Shown piece after piece: positions 17,409 to 26,711 of a stretch of 53,658 nucleotides of DNA. Origin of the DNA: Achromobacter ruhlandii (GTDB lineage Bacteria > Pseudomonadota > Gammaproteobacteria > Burkholderiales > Burkholderiaceae_B); the NCBI RefSeq assembly GCF_902859695.1, contig NZ_CADIJL010000039.1, forward strand, positions 1-53,658, in the 5' to 3' direction. How positions within the stretch are numbered: the stretch's first letter is position 1; every line of letters begins with the position of its first letter. The notes below the pieces were generated by a model, which was given only the letters and a program-made list of their open reading frames with translations, was not told the DNA's origin and searched no databases. A program made the position numbers and the translations under genes.

Positions 17409-18064
17409 GCGGACTCCGTGAACAAAGGACAGACAATGGGCAGGAACGCATCCGCCCGCGCCGAGTATGCCAGCAAAGCGCCAGCCACCAGGTCGAAATA
17501 CCAGCCGTGCAAAGTGAGGTCACTGGCCTGCAGGCGCCGCTGCACGCAAGGCAGCGCCTCCAGGTTGCGCAGCGAGATCAGGATCGACGCCTGCTCGCAG
17601 GCCCGCCGACGCTCGGCCGCGGACGCCGCCGGCATCTGGTTCAGTACCCGCTGGCGCGCCGGTTCGGCGATATCCATCCAGCGATTCAGGTAGTCCGGTT
17701 CGCCATCGCCGCGCGCCGGCCGTTCCATCAGCGCGCGGATGCCGCCGCACTGGGCATGGCCCAGCACGATGATGCGGCTGACCTTCAACTGCTCGACCGC
17801 GAACTGGATCGCCGCCAGCACCCCGTGGTGGCCCTGGTCGCGGTCCGGCGGCGGCACCAGGTTGGCGACGTTGCGCACGGTGAAGATGTCGCCCGGGTCG
17901 CAGCCCAGCAGCATGGCCGGATCGACCCGCGAATCGCAGCAGCCCACCAGCAGCGTGCTGGGGTGCTGGCCGTCGCGCAGGTTGCGGTACAGCGACGGCG
18001 CCGCTTCGTAGTATTGGTGCTGGAAGCGCTGGAAGCCGTCCACCAGCCGTTCTAGATCGCGCAT
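17405..18064 (-). CDS. can: Beta-class carbonic anhydrase
   Basis: 219 residues. Zinc ligands are C42 in GCCDSRVD (the CxDSR motif, with the D44-R46 dyad), H103 and C106 in LGHAQCGG. Interconverts CO2 and bicarbonate in the cytoplasm. It starts 3 nt after the moaA stop and overlaps mobB, so it is translated within the molybdenum-cofactor part of the nar operon. That placement is odd because no bicarbonate step is known in cofactor synthesis; it may meet bicarbonate demand during anaerobic growth (inference). Confidence 0.93.
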   Translation of the reverse strand: MRDLERLVDGFQRFQHQYYEAAPSLYRNLRDGQHPSTLLVGCCDSRVDPAMLLGCDPGDIFTVRNVANLVPPPDRDQGHHGVLAAIQFAVEQLKVSRIIVLGHAQCGGIRALMERPARGDGEPDYLNRWMDIAEPARQRVLNQMPAASAAERRRACEQASILISLRNLEALPCVQRRLQASDLTLHGWYFDLVAGALLAYSARADAFLPIVCPLFTESA

Positions 18065-18067
18065 GGG

Positions 18068-19114
18068 TCAGCCTCCGGTCTGCGACATGAAGCGCACGAT
18101 GCGCTCGGGCCGGGTGGTGAATTCGTGGCGTTCCGGCTTGGCGGCGATGCCGGCGCGGATCGCCTGTTCCAGCTCGGCGTCGCTGGCGCCGTCGCGCAGC
18201 AGCCGGCCCAGCGGCACCTGGTCTTCCTGGCCCAGGCACAGGTACAGGGTGCCGTCCACGCCCAGCCGCACGCGGTTGCAAGCGGCGCAGAAATGGCGCG
18301 ACATGGGGGTGATGACGCCCAGCGCCGCCGCGCCGCTGCCCGTGCCCCAGTAGCGCGCCGGGCCCGCGCCCTGCCCCGCCAGCGCCGGCACCAGGCCGGC
18401 GTCGGCCGCCAGCCGCGCGCCCAGCGCGCCCAGGTCGGCATGGGCATAGCGGCGGCCGCAGTCGCCCAACGGCATCGGTTCGATCAGGCGCAGGATGAAG
18501 CCCTGCGCCACGGCGTAGTCCAGCAGCCGGCGCACGTCGGCCTCGGGCGTGGCGGCGTGCACCACGCTGTTGAGCTTGATCGGCGCGAAACCGGCGTCGC
18601 GCGCGGCGCGCAGGCCGGCCAGCACCGCGTCGAGGCAATCGCGGCCGGTGATGCGGCCGAATGCGGCCGCGTCCAGCGTGTCCAGGCTGATGTTGAGACG
18701 GTCCACGCCGGCCGCGCGCAACGCGGCGGCATGGCGCGCCAGCTGGGTGCCGTTGGTCGACAACGACAGGTCGTCCACCTCCGGCAGCGCCGCGATGGCG
18801 GCGGCCAGGCCGGCCACGCCGCGGCGCAGCAGCGGCTCGCCGCCCGTCAGCCGCACGCGGCGCACGCCCAGGCCGGCGAACAGGCCCGCCAGTCGCGCCA
18901 TCTCGTCGTGGCGCAGCCAGTTGGACGGCTCTTCGAAGCCCTTGAAGCCCTTGGGCATGCAATAGCCGCAGCGCAGGTCGCAGCGGTCGGTGACCGAGAC
19001 TCGCAGGTAGTCGATACGGCGGCCGAAGCCGTCAATCAGCCCCCGCGGCGCGGTCGGCCCCAGGGTGGCGACCGAGGCCGCCGGGGCCGCCGCCAGGGCG
19101 GGCGCGGGTGTCAT
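18068..19114 (-). CDS. moaA: GTP 3',8-cyclase MoaA (molybdenum cofactor biosynthesis)
   Basis: Radical-SAM enzyme that with MoaC converts GTP to cyclic pyranopterin monophosphate, the first step of molybdenum cofactor synthesis. 348 residues. The SAM cluster cysteines are C45, C49 and C52 (CDLRCGYC); the C-terminal cluster uses C276, C279 and C293 (FCAACNRVRL...LYLC). The chain ends in the conserved Gly-Gly. The first ~22 residues are an Ala/Pro-rich extension. The ATG at 19114 overlaps the parvulin stop (ATGA), which fixes the start. Confidence 0.96.
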   Translation of the reverse strand: MTPAPALAAAPAASVATLGPTAPRGLIDGFGRRIDYLRVSVTDRCDLRCGYCMPKGFKGFEEPSNWLRHDEMARLAGLFAGLGVRRVRLTGGEPLLRRGVAGLAAAIAALPEVDDLSLSTNGTQLARHAAALRAAGVDRLNISLDTLDAAAFGRITGRDCLDAVLAGLRAARDAGFAPIKLNSVVHAATPEADVRRLLDYAVAQGFILRLIEPMPLGDCGRRYAHADLGALGARLAADAGLVPALAGQGAGPARYWGTGSGAAALGVITPMSRHFCAACNRVRLGVDGTLYLCLGQEDQVPLGRLLRDGASDAELEQAIRAGIAAKPERHEFTTRPERIVRFMSQTGG

Positions 19115-19869
19115 GTCGGGCTCCCGAACACCCGGTCGTCCTCGGCCGCGCCCAGGTCGATGCCGCGCACGTCGGCGCGCTCCACCAGCAGCCTGGCGTA
19201 CTGGCGCCAGGCGGTGTCGCGGCTGGCGGCGGCCAGGGCCGACGCGATCGATTCGCGCACCTGCTCGAACGGCAGCAGGCGCCCTTCGATGCGCCGCGTC
19301 ACGCGCACGATGTGCAGCCCGTGACGGGTCTCCAGCACCTGCGGCAACAGGCCGCCGGCCGGCAGGGCGAACACGGCCTTTTCGAATTCGGGCACGGTGT
19401 CGCCGCGCCCCAGCTGCCCCAGGTTGCCGCCCACCGCCGCCGACGGGCAGTTCGACTGGCGCCGCGCGACCTCGGCGAAACCGGACGGATCGGCCAGCAG
19501 GTCGGCCAGCACCGCGCCGGCGTGGGCCCGCAGCAGGTCCAGATTCACCCCGGGGGTGACCTGGAACAGGATGTGATCGGCCTCGATCAGCTCGCCCACG
19601 ATGAAGCGCTGCGGATTGGCCTGGTAATAGCGCCGGCAGGCCGCCTCGTCGGCCTCGGGCGCCGGCGCGTGGCGTTCCAGCAGCACGCCGATGGCGTCGT
19701 CTTCCGAGGCGAGGTCCAACCCCTGCCGCGCCGCCTCGTCCCGCAGCACCCGGCGCAGCACCAGCGCCGTGGTGGCGGCGCGCATCGGGTTGGGCGCGTC
19801 CGCGTGCAGCGGCAGTTCTTGCTCCATGTCGGCGTCGGTCAGTTCGACGCCATTGATCGTCACAGGCAT
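19111..19869 (-). CDS. Parvulin-type peptidyl-prolyl isomerase of the nar operon
   Basis: 252 residues, no signal peptide. A helical N-terminal part (VTINGVELTDADMEQELP...) resembles NifM/SurA-like chaperone regions; the parvulin domain spans about 95-195 (ADHILFQVTPG, SNCPSAAVGGNLGQLGRGDTVPEFEKAVFAL, THGLHIVRV-type ending). Expected to isomerise prolyl bonds or act as a chaperone in the cytoplasm, probably for nitrate reductase maturation, as NifM does for nitrogenase (inference from position). AGGAGG lies 6-7 nt before the ATG. It follows narI by 15 nt. Confidence 0.88.
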   Translation of the reverse strand: MPVTINGVELTDADMEQELPLHADAPNPMRAATTALVLRRVLRDEAARQGLDLASEDDAIGVLLERHAPAPEADEAACRRYYQANPQRFIVGELIEADHILFQVTPGVNLDLLRAHAGAVLADLLADPSGFAEVARRQSNCPSAAVGGNLGQLGRGDTVPEFEKAVFALPAGGLLPQVLETRHGLHIVRVTRRIEGRLLPFEQVRESIASALAAASRDTAWRQYARLLVERADVRGIDLGAAEDDRVFGSPT

Positions 19870-19884
19870 GTCGGCCTCCTCGGG

Positions 19885-20568
19885 TCAGCGCGGACGCACC
19901 AGTTGCCAGGCGCGGCCCAGGTAGCCGACCGAGGCGAAGCCGCTCCAGACGTGCACCAGGCGCGTGAACGGGAAGATCACGAACAGCGTCAGGCCCATGA
20001 ACAGGTGCGCCTTGAACAGCGGCGGCACCTCGGCCACGAAGTCGGCGGCGCCACTGCGGAAGGTGACGATGTGCTGCGCCCAGTGCATCAGGCGCACCAT
20101 CATCTCGCCGTCCATGTGGCCGGCCGACAGCGCGATGGTCGACAGGCCCAGCAGCAGCGTCGCCAGGATCCACGCCAGCAACAGCTTGTCGCCGGGCCGG
20201 GTGGCCTTGCGGATGCGCGGGTCGCTCAGGCGGCGGTGGATCAGGATCAAGAGGCCGATCAGGCACAGCCCGCCCATGACGCCGCCGGCCACCATGGCCA
20301 CCGTCTGCTTGAGCGTGTGCGACACGCCCAGCGTGTCCCACACCACCACCGGGGTCAACAGGCCGACCAGGTGGCCGAAGAACAGCCCAAGGATACCGAC
20401 GTGGAACAGGATGTTGCCCAGCCGCAGCTGGCCGCGATGCAGCAGCTGCGAGCTGTCGGTCTTCCAGGTGTACTGCTCGCGCTCGAAACGCGCCAGGCTG
20501 CCCAGCAGGAACACCGTCAGGGCAATGTAGGGATAGATGCCGAAGAAGAACTGGTTCAGGGAATTCAT
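19885..20568 (-). CDS. narI: Respiratory nitrate reductase gamma subunit NarI (cytochrome b)
   Basis: 227 residues, five membrane helices. Oxidises ubiquinol at the periplasmic side and passes electrons through two b hemes to NarH. The heme ligands are H56 and H66 in the second helix and H188 and H206 in the last, essentially at the E. coli positions (56, 66, 187, 205). The start MNSLNQFFFGIYPY is the family start; AGGA lies 8 nt upstream. Last of narGHJI, 17 nt after narJ. Confidence 0.97.
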   Translation of the reverse strand: MNSLNQFFFGIYPYIALTVFLLGSLARFEREQYTWKTDSSQLLHRGQLRLGNILFHVGILGLFFGHLVGLLTPVVVWDTLGVSHTLKQTVAMVAGGVMGGLCLIGLLILIHRRLSDPRIRKATRPGDKLLLAWILATLLLGLSTIALSAGHMDGEMMVRLMHWAQHIVTFRSGAADFVAEVPPLFKAHLFMGLTLFVIFPFTRLVHVWSGFASVGYLGRAWQLVRPR

Positions 20569-20585
20569 GATGCGTGTCCTGGAAA

Positions 20586-21233
20586 TTAGCGGGTGACCGG
20601 CGCCCGGGGATAGAAGCGCACGGCCTGCGCGCCGTCGCCCGAGAACGGACGCAGCAGCGGTTCGACGCCGTCGGCGCCGGCGCCGAAGGTCTCCATGGCT
20701 TCGTCCATGTCGCGCACCGGCGGCGCGGTCTGCTCGCGCGGCGTGACCCGCGACAGGCCGCGCAGCACGACGAAGACGCTGGCGTACGGGCTCTCGTTGC
20801 GCGCCAGGCGCGCGCCGATGGCGGCCAGCACATGGATGGCGTCGTCCAGCAGGTCCTGCGCCACGGCCGGGTCGATCACGCCCAGGAACTCCAGGAACAG
20901 CGGCACGTGGTCCGGCAGTTCCGACACCACCGGTTCGAAGCCGTGCTGGCGGTAGGTCTCCAGCAGGTCGACCATGGCCTGGCCACGGTCGCGGCTTTCG
21001 CCGTGCACGTGCTCGAACAGGTGCAGCGAATGGGCGCGGTTGCGGTCGAAGGTGGCCACGTAGGTCTCCTGCAGCGCGATCAGGTCCTGGCTGGCGAGGT
21101 GGCCGATCAGCGGTTGCAGGGCTTCCTCGGCGTCGGGATGGGCGGCCAACGCGCCCTCGACCTCGGTCAGGGCGTCGAGCAGTTCCTGTTCGGGGTAGCA
21201 GAGCAGCGCGGAAAGCAGGCGATAAAGGCTCAT
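20586..21233 (-). CDS. narJ: Nitrate reductase assembly chaperone NarJ
   Basis: 215 residues, all-helical TorD/NarJ family. Begins MSLYRLLSALLCYPEQELLDAL; contains the family motif YVATFDRNRAHSLHLFEHVHGESRDRGQAMVDL and ELPDHVPLFLEFL. Binds NarG and holds it until the Mo-bisMGD cofactor is inserted; not part of the final enzyme. GGGAG lies upstream of the ATG at 21233. The open frame extends far upstream only as an out-of-frame reading of narH. Confidence 0.96.
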   Translation of the reverse strand: MSLYRLLSALLCYPEQELLDALTEVEGALAAHPDAEEALQPLIGHLASQDLIALQETYVATFDRNRAHSLHLFEHVHGESRDRGQAMVDLLETYRQHGFEPVVSELPDHVPLFLEFLGVIDPAVAQDLLDDAIHVLAAIGARLARNESPYASVFVVLRGLSRVTPREQTAPPVRDMDEAMETFGAGADGVEPLLRPFSGDGAQAVRFYPRAPVTR

Positions 21234-21247
21234 GATGTTCTCCCGTC

Positions 21248-22810
21248 TCAGGCCGCGGCCTTCTTGCGCGACTTCGGCATGTCGATGAAGATCTCGCTGC
21301 CCTGCGGCTTGCGGCCGAACAGCGTGCCTTCCGAGACGCCGCCCGAGCAGCCGTTGCCGAAGGTGAAGCCGCAGCTGCCCTTCTCGTTGAAGCTGTCCTC
21401 GACGATTTCCTTGTGGCTGCTGGGCACCACGAAGCGGTCCTCGTAGTCGGCAATCGCCATGATGCGGTACATGTCCTGCACGGTCGCTTCCGACAGGCCG
21501 ACCTGTTCCAGCAAGGCCGTATCGCGCTCGCCATGCACGGTCTCGGCGCGCTTGTAGGCGCGCATCGCCAGCATCCGTTCGAGCGCCTGCAACACGGGGG
21601 CTTCCTTGCCCGCCGTCAGCAGGTTGGCCAGGTAGCGCACCGGAATGCGCAGGCTGGCCACGTCCGGGATCATGGCGCTGGTGCCGAGCGTGCGCTGCGG
21701 CATCTTGCCGGCCTCGGCCGCGGTCTGGATCGGCGACAGCGGCGGGATGTACCAGACCATCGGCAGCGTGCGGTATTCCGGATGCAGCGGGAAGGCGACG
21801 CGCCACTCCACCGCCATCTTGTAGACCGGCGACTGGCGCGCGGCTTCCAGCCACGATTCCGGGATGCCCTGCTCGCGCGCCGCGGCGATCACCTCGGGCG
21901 AGTGCGGATCCAGGAACAGGTCCAGCTGCGACTGGTACAGGTCCTGCTCGTTGCCGACGGCGGCGGCGCGCTCGATCTGGTCGGCGTCGTACAGCATCAC
22001 GCCCAGGTAGCGGATGCGGCCGACGCAGGTCTCCGAGCACACGGTCGGCTGGCCGGCCTCGATGCGCGGATAGCAGAAGGTGCACTTCTCGGCCTTGCCG
22101 CTGTGCCAGTTGTAGTAGATCTTCTTGTACGGGCAGCCCGAGATGCACATGCGCCAGCCGCGGCACTTGTCCTGGTCGACCAGCACGATGCCGTCGTCCT
22201 CGCGCTTGTAGATCGAGCCCGACGGGCAGCTGGCGACACAGGCCGGGTTCAGGCAGTGTTCGCACAGGCGCGGCAGGTACATCATGAAGGTGTTCTCGAA
22301 GGTCGAGTACATCTCCTTCTGCACGCCCTCGAACAAGGCGTCGCGGCTGCGCGCGGCGAATTCACCGCCCAGGTCGTCCTCCCAGTTCGGCCCCCAGACG
22401 ATCTTGTCCATCTTCTTGCCGGTCAGCACCGACACCGGGCGCGCGGTAGGCGGCGTCTGCGACAGCGGCGCGTTCTTCAGGTGCTCGTAGTCGAAGGTGA
22501 ACGGCTCGTAGTAGTCGTCGATCTGCGGCAGGTTGGGGTTGGCGAACAGGTTGGCCAGGATGCGCAGCTTGCCGCCCTGGCGCGGTTCCAGCTTGCCCGC
22601 CGCCGTGCGGCGCCAGCCGCCCTGCCATTTCTCCTGGTTCTCCCATTCCTTGGGATAGCCGATGCCGGGCTTGGTCTCGACGTTGTTGAACCAGGCGTAC
22701 TCGACGCCGTCGCGGCTGGTCCAGACGTTCTTGCAGGTGACCGAGCAAGTGTGGCAGCCGATGCACTTGTCCAGATTCAGCACCATGCCGATTTGGGCGC
22801 GTATCCTCAT
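21248..22810 (-). CDS. narH: Respiratory nitrate reductase beta subunit NarH (iron-sulfur)
   Basis: 520 residues. Carries electrons from NarI to NarG through four Fe-S clusters. Four cysteine groups are visible: CIGCHTCSVTC, CEHCLNPACVASC, CRGWRMCISGC (Trp replaces the Cys, marking the 3Fe-4S cluster) and CTFCYP...CSETC. The C-terminal half (IVEDSFNEKGSCGFTFGNGC) is typical of NarH. The ATG at 22810 overlaps the narG stop as ATGA and has AGGA upstream. Confidence 0.98.
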   Translation of the reverse strand: MRIRAQIGMVLNLDKCIGCHTCSVTCKNVWTSRDGVEYAWFNNVETKPGIGYPKEWENQEKWQGGWRRTAAGKLEPRQGGKLRILANLFANPNLPQIDDYYEPFTFDYEHLKNAPLSQTPPTARPVSVLTGKKMDKIVWGPNWEDDLGGEFAARSRDALFEGVQKEMYSTFENTFMMYLPRLCEHCLNPACVASCPSGSIYKREDDGIVLVDQDKCRGWRMCISGCPYKKIYYNWHSGKAEKCTFCYPRIEAGQPTVCSETCVGRIRYLGVMLYDADQIERAAAVGNEQDLYQSQLDLFLDPHSPEVIAAAREQGIPESWLEAARQSPVYKMAVEWRVAFPLHPEYRTLPMVWYIPPLSPIQTAAEAGKMPQRTLGTSAMIPDVASLRIPVRYLANLLTAGKEAPVLQALERMLAMRAYKRAETVHGERDTALLEQVGLSEATVQDMYRIMAIADYEDRFVVPSSHKEIVEDSFNEKGSCGFTFGNGCSGGVSEGTLFGRKPQGSEIFIDMPKSRKKAAA

Positions 22811-25800
22811 GATTGCTTCTCTTCCTGTTGCGTTTGGGCGGCGGGATCCTCGACCAGCGGGCCTTCCAGCCAGTCCACCTTCTTCATCTTGCGCAGCACC
22901 ACGAATTCGTCGCGATTGGCGCCCACGGTGCCGTAATAGTTGAAGCCGTAGGCCTGCTGCGCGTAGCCGCCGATCATGTGGGTCGGCTTGAGCACGGTGC
23001 GCGTCACCGAGTTGTGGATGCCGCCGCGCTTGCCGCTGGTTTCCGCGCCCGGCACGTTCACGATCTTTTCCTGGGCGTGGTACATCAGGCACATGCCGAC
23101 CGGCACGCGCTGGCTCACCACCACCCGGGCGGTCAGCGTGCCGTTGACGTTGAACACCTCGACCCAGTCGTTGTCGACCAGCCCGGCCTGCTTGGCCTCG
23201 GCCTCGGAGATCCACACGTGGGGACCGCCGCGGCTCAGCGTCAGCATGCGCAGGTTGTCGGAATAGGTGCTGTGGATGCCCCACTTCTGGTGCGGCGTCA
23301 GCCAGTTCAGCACCAGTTCCTTCTCGCCATTGGGATAGCGGCCCAGCATCGGCGCCACGGTCTTGGTGTCGATCGCCGGCTTGTAGACGCACGAGCCCTC
23401 GCCGAAGTCCAGCATCCAGCGGTGGTCCTGGTAGAACTGCTGGCGGCCGGTCAGGGTGCGCCACGGGATCAGCTCGTGCACGTTGGTGTAGCCGGCGTTG
23501 TAGCTGACCTCTTCGCTTTCCAGGCCCGACCAGGTCGGCGCCGAGATGATCTTGCGCGGCTGCGCCTGGATGTCGCGGAAGCGGATCTTGTCGTGCTCGC
23601 GGCCCACCGCCAGGTGGGTGTGGTCGCGGCCGGTGATCTTGCCCAGCGCTTCCCAGGCCTTGACCGACACGTGGCCATTGGTCTCGGGCGCGAAGGTCAG
23701 GATCATTTCGGCGGCGTCGATGGCGCTGTCCAGGCGCGGCCGGCCCTGGCTCACGCCGGGTTCGTCGACGCGCTCGTTGATGCCGGCCAGTTCGCCCACT
23801 TCATGCTCGGTGTTCCAGTTGATGCCCTTGCCGCCGTTGCCCAGCTTGTCCAGCAGCGGACCGACCGAGGTGAACTTGCGGTAGATGTCGTTGTAGTCGC
23901 GCTCGACCACGGTCATGTTGGGCGCGGTCTTGCCCGGCACCAGGTCGCATTCGCCCAGCTTCCAGTCCTTGGGTTCGAAAGCCTGCCCCAGTTCCCCCGG
24001 GGTGTCATGCATCAGCGGCGTCAGCACCAGGTCGCGGCGCTTGCCCAGATAGGGGCCGCCGATGTCGCTGAACTTCCTGGCCAGCAGCTTGTAGATCTCC
24101 CAGTCGGTCTTGCTTTCCCAGAGCGGCTGCACGGCTTCGCTCAGCGGGTGGATGAAGGGGTGCATGTCGGACGTGTTGAGGTCGTCCTTCTCGTACCAGG
24201 TGGCCGTCGGCAGCACGATGTCGCCGTACAGGCAGGTGGTGCTCATGCGGAAGTCCAGCACCGTCAGCAGGTCGAGCTTGCCCTCGGCCGCGTCTTCCTG
24301 GTAGGTGACCTCGACCGGCTTGATGGCGTCGGCCTCGTCGCCGAACACCGCGTTCTGCGTGCCCAGCAGGTACTTCAGGAAGTACTCGTGGCCCTTGCCG
24401 CTGGAACCCAGGATGTTGGAGCGCCACACGAACATGTTGCGCGGGAAGTTGGCGGGGTCGTCCGGGTCTTCGCAGGACATGCGCAGTTCGCCGGACTTGA
24501 GCTGCTCGACGGCGTACGCCACCGGGTCCTTGCCGGCGGCTTCGGCCTGCGCGGTCAGGTCCAGCGGATTGGTGCGCAGCTGCGGCGCCGACGGCAGCCA
24601 GCCCATGCGCTCGGCGCGGGCGTTCAGGTCGATCATGCTGAGGTCGCCATAGCGGCCACGGTCGGCGGTCGGGCCCAGCACTTCCTGCACGTTCAGCTTT
24701 TCATGGCGCCACTGGCTGGTATGGGCGTAGAAGAACGAGGTGCCGTTCATCTGGCGCGGCGGGCGCACCCAGTCGGACGCGAACGCCAGCGGCGCCCAGC
24801 CGAACTGCGGGCGCAGCTTTTCCTGGCCCACGTAGTGGGCCCAGCCGCCGCCGCTCTTGCCGACGCAGCCGCACATCATCAACATGTTGATGATGCCGCG
24901 GTAAATCATGTCCATGTGGTACCAGTGGTTCAGGCCGGCGCCGACGATGACCATCGACTTGCCCTCGGTATCGTGGGCGTTCTGGGCGAACTCGCGCGCC
25001 ACCTGGATCACCTGCGCGCGCGGCACGCCGGTGTGCTTTTCCTGCCAGGCCGGGGTGTAGGGCACGTCGTCGTCATAGGACGCGGCCACGTTGCCGCCGC
25101 CCAGGCCGCGATCCAGGCCGTAGTTGGCCATCTGCAGGTCGTACACCGTGGCCGCCAGAGCCTCGCTGCCGTCGGCCAGGCGGATGCGGCGCGCCGGCAC
25201 GTTGCGCACCAGCAGGTCGTCGTGCTCGGCGCCGAAGTACGGGAAGCCCACGCCGACCACGGCATCGGCGCCGTCCAGCAGGCTCAGGCGCGGCTCGATG
25301 GCGCGGCCGCTGCCGCCGTCGCGCGCTTCCAGGTTCCAGCGGCCGACCTTCTCGCCGCCGTTGACCGCGCCCTCGCCCCAGCGAAAGCCGATGCTGCCAT
25401 TGGGCGCCACCAGGTCGCCGCTGGTGTCGTCGAACACCAGCGTCTTCCAGTCGGGGTTGTTCTGCTCGCCCAGCGCGCCGTCCAGCTGCGAGGCGCGCAG
25501 GAAGTGGTCGGGCGCGTAAAAGCCGTCGCGCTCCTTGAGCAGCACCAGCATCGGCATGTCGGTGTAGCGCCGCACGTAGTCGCGGAAATAGGCCGAGGCG
25601 CCCGACAGGTGGAATTCCTTGAGGATGACGTGGCCCATGGCCATCGCCAGCGCGGCGTCGGTGCCCTGCTTGGGCGCCAGCCAGATGTCGCCGAACTTGA
25701 CCATTTCGCCGAAGTCGCTGGACACCGCCACCGTCTTGGTGCCCTTGTAGCGGACCTCGGTGTAGAAGTGGGCGTCGGGGGTGCGGGTCTGCGGCACGTT

Positions 25801-26562
25801 CGAGCCCCACACCATCAGGTAGGTCGAGTTGTACCAGTCGGCCGATTCCGGCACGTCGGTCTGCTCGCCCCAGATCTGCGGGCTGGCCGGCGGCAAGTCG
25901 CAATACCAGTCATAGAAGCTCAGGCAGGCGCCGCCCAGCAGGCTCAGGTAGCGGGCGCCGGCGGCATAGCTGACCATCGACATGGCGGGAATCGGCGAAA
26001 AGCCGATCAGGCGGTCGGGGCCGAACTTCTTGATGGTGTAGGCGTTGGCGGCGGCGATCATCTCGGTGGCCGTGTCCCAGTCCGTGCGCACGAAGCCGCC
26101 CAGCCCGCGCACCGACTTGTAGCGCCTGGCGCGCGCCGGGTCCTGGCTGATCCATTCCCAGGCCGCGATCGGGTCCATGGTCTTGCGCGCCTCGCGCCAC
26201 ATTTCCATCAGGCGGCCGCGCATCATCGGGTACTTCACGCGCTGCGCCGAATAGACGTACCAGCTATAGGACGCGCCACGCGGACAGCCGCGCGGCTCGT
26301 GGTTGGGCAGGTCCGGCCGCGTGCGCGGGTAGTCGGTCTGCTGGGTCTCCCAGGTGATCAGGCCGTTCTTGACGTAGACCTTCCACGAGCACGAGCCGGT
26401 GCAGTTGACCCCGTGGGTCGAGCGCACCACCTTGTCGTGCTGCCAGCGGGCGCGATAGGCGTTTTCCCACTTGCGGTCTTCATTGACCACTGCGCCGTGA
26501 CCGTCCGCGTAGGTGGATTTCACCCGCGACATGAACTTCAACCGGTCAAGAAAATGACTCAT
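22807..26562 (-). CDS. narG: Respiratory nitrate reductase alpha subunit NarG (molybdenum)
   Basis: Catalytic subunit of the membrane-bound, cytoplasm-facing nitrate reductase. 1251 residues against about 1247 in E. coli. The FS0 cluster ligands are H50, C54, C58 and C93 (STHGVNCTGSC..., RGCPRG). The molybdenum ligand Asp lies in CDLPPASPQIWGEQTD (D222). No Tat motif of the RR type is seen at the N-terminus, as usual for NarG. GGAG lies 7-8 nt before the ATG. It follows narK2 by 149 nt, a gap that holds a shared palindrome module. Confidence 0.98.
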   Translation of the reverse strand: MSHFLDRLKFMSRVKSTYADGHGAVVNEDRKWENAYRARWQHDKVVRSTHGVNCTGSCSWKVYVKNGLITWETQQTDYPRTRPDLPNHEPRGCPRGASYSWYVYSAQRVKYPMMRGRLMEMWREARKTMDPIAAWEWISQDPARARRYKSVRGLGGFVRTDWDTATEMIAAANAYTIKKFGPDRLIGFSPIPAMSMVSYAAGARYLSLLGGACLSFYDWYCDLPPASPQIWGEQTDVPESADWYNSTYLMVWGSNVPQTRTPDAHFYTEVRYKGTKTVAVSSDFGEMVKFGDIWLAPKQGTDAALAMAMGHVILKEFHLSGASAYFRDYVRRYTDMPMLVLLKERDGFYAPDHFLRASQLDGALGEQNNPDWKTLVFDDTSGDLVAPNGSIGFRWGEGAVNGGEKVGRWNLEARDGGSGRAIEPRLSLLDGADAVVGVGFPYFGAEHDDLLVRNVPARRIRLADGSEALAATVYDLQMANYGLDRGLGGGNVAASYDDDVPYTPAWQEKHTGVPRAQVIQVAREFAQNAHDTEGKSMVIVGAGLNHWYHMDMIYRGIINMLMMCGCVGKSGGGWAHYVGQEKLRPQFGWAPLAFASDWVRPPRQMNGTSFFYAHTSQWRHEKLNVQEVLGPTADRGRYGDLSMIDLNARAERMGWLPSAPQLRTNPLDLTAQAEAAGKDPVAYAVEQLKSGELRMSCEDPDDPANFPRNMFVWRSNILGSSGKGHEYFLKYLLGTQNAVFGDEADAIKPVEVTYQEDAAEGKLDLLTVLDFRMSTTCLYGDIVLPTATWYEKDDLNTSDMHPFIHPLSEAVQPLWESKTDWEIYKLLARKFSDIGGPYLGKRRDLVLTPLMHDTPGELGQAFEPKDWKLGECDLVPGKTAPNMTVVERDYNDIYRKFTSVGPLLDKLGNGGKGINWNTEHEVGELAGINERVDEPGVSQGRPRLDSAIDAAEMILTFAPETNGHVSVKAWEALGKITGRDHTHLAVGREHDKIRFRDIQAQPRKIISAPTWSGLESEEVSYNAGYTNVHELIPWRTLTGRQQFYQDHRWMLDFGEGSCVYKPAIDTKTVAPMLGRYPNGEKELVLNWLTPHQKWGIHSTYSDNLRMLTLSRGGPHVWISEAEAKQAGLVDNDWVEVFNVNGTLTARVVVSQRVPVGMCLMYHAQEKIVNVPGAETSGKRGGIHNSVTRTVLKPTHMIGGYAQQAYGFNYYGTVGANRDEFVVLRKMKKVDWLEGPLVEDPAAQTQQEEKQS

Positions 26563-26647
26563 TGCGTTTCTCCAAGAGCGCCGGCCCGGCCGGCGCGTAC
26601 TGCAATCTGTGCTGTCAAAATCACTTTAGTGTTCGCCCGCCCGGCCG

Positions 26648-26699
26648 ACCATTCGCCGGTGGCACAGGGCGGGCGCGGCAGAGTGACTAGTCACCCCGG
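26648..26699 (-). promoter_or_regulatory. Two-part upstream module of narG (palindrome plus 12-bp word)
   Basis: The perfect palindrome GTGACTAGTCAC (26683-26694), extended on the plus strand by CCCGG, and the word ACCATTCGCCGG (26648-26659) both recur upstream of narK1 at the same 35-bp offset, while the 23 bp between them differ. The centre of the palindrome is about 126 bp from the narG ATG. The palindrome does not fit FNR or CRP spacing. NarL or another nitrate/NO regulator is a candidate binder (inference). Confidence 0.55.
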
Positions 26700-26711
26700 C
26701 CAACCCTGCCG

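Noticed and set aside
18068..20833. A 921-codon reading that includes moaA with a long N-terminal extension
   Set aside because: Only the last 348 codons resemble a protein family; the extension is the out-of-frame reading of the parvulin, narI and narJ genes, and the ATGA overlap at 19114 gives the true start.
26683..26694. GTGACTAGTCAC as an FNR or CRP site
   Set aside because: The half-sites are 2 bp too close for FNR (TTGAT-N4-ATCAA) and also too close for CRP (TGTGA-N6-TCACA).
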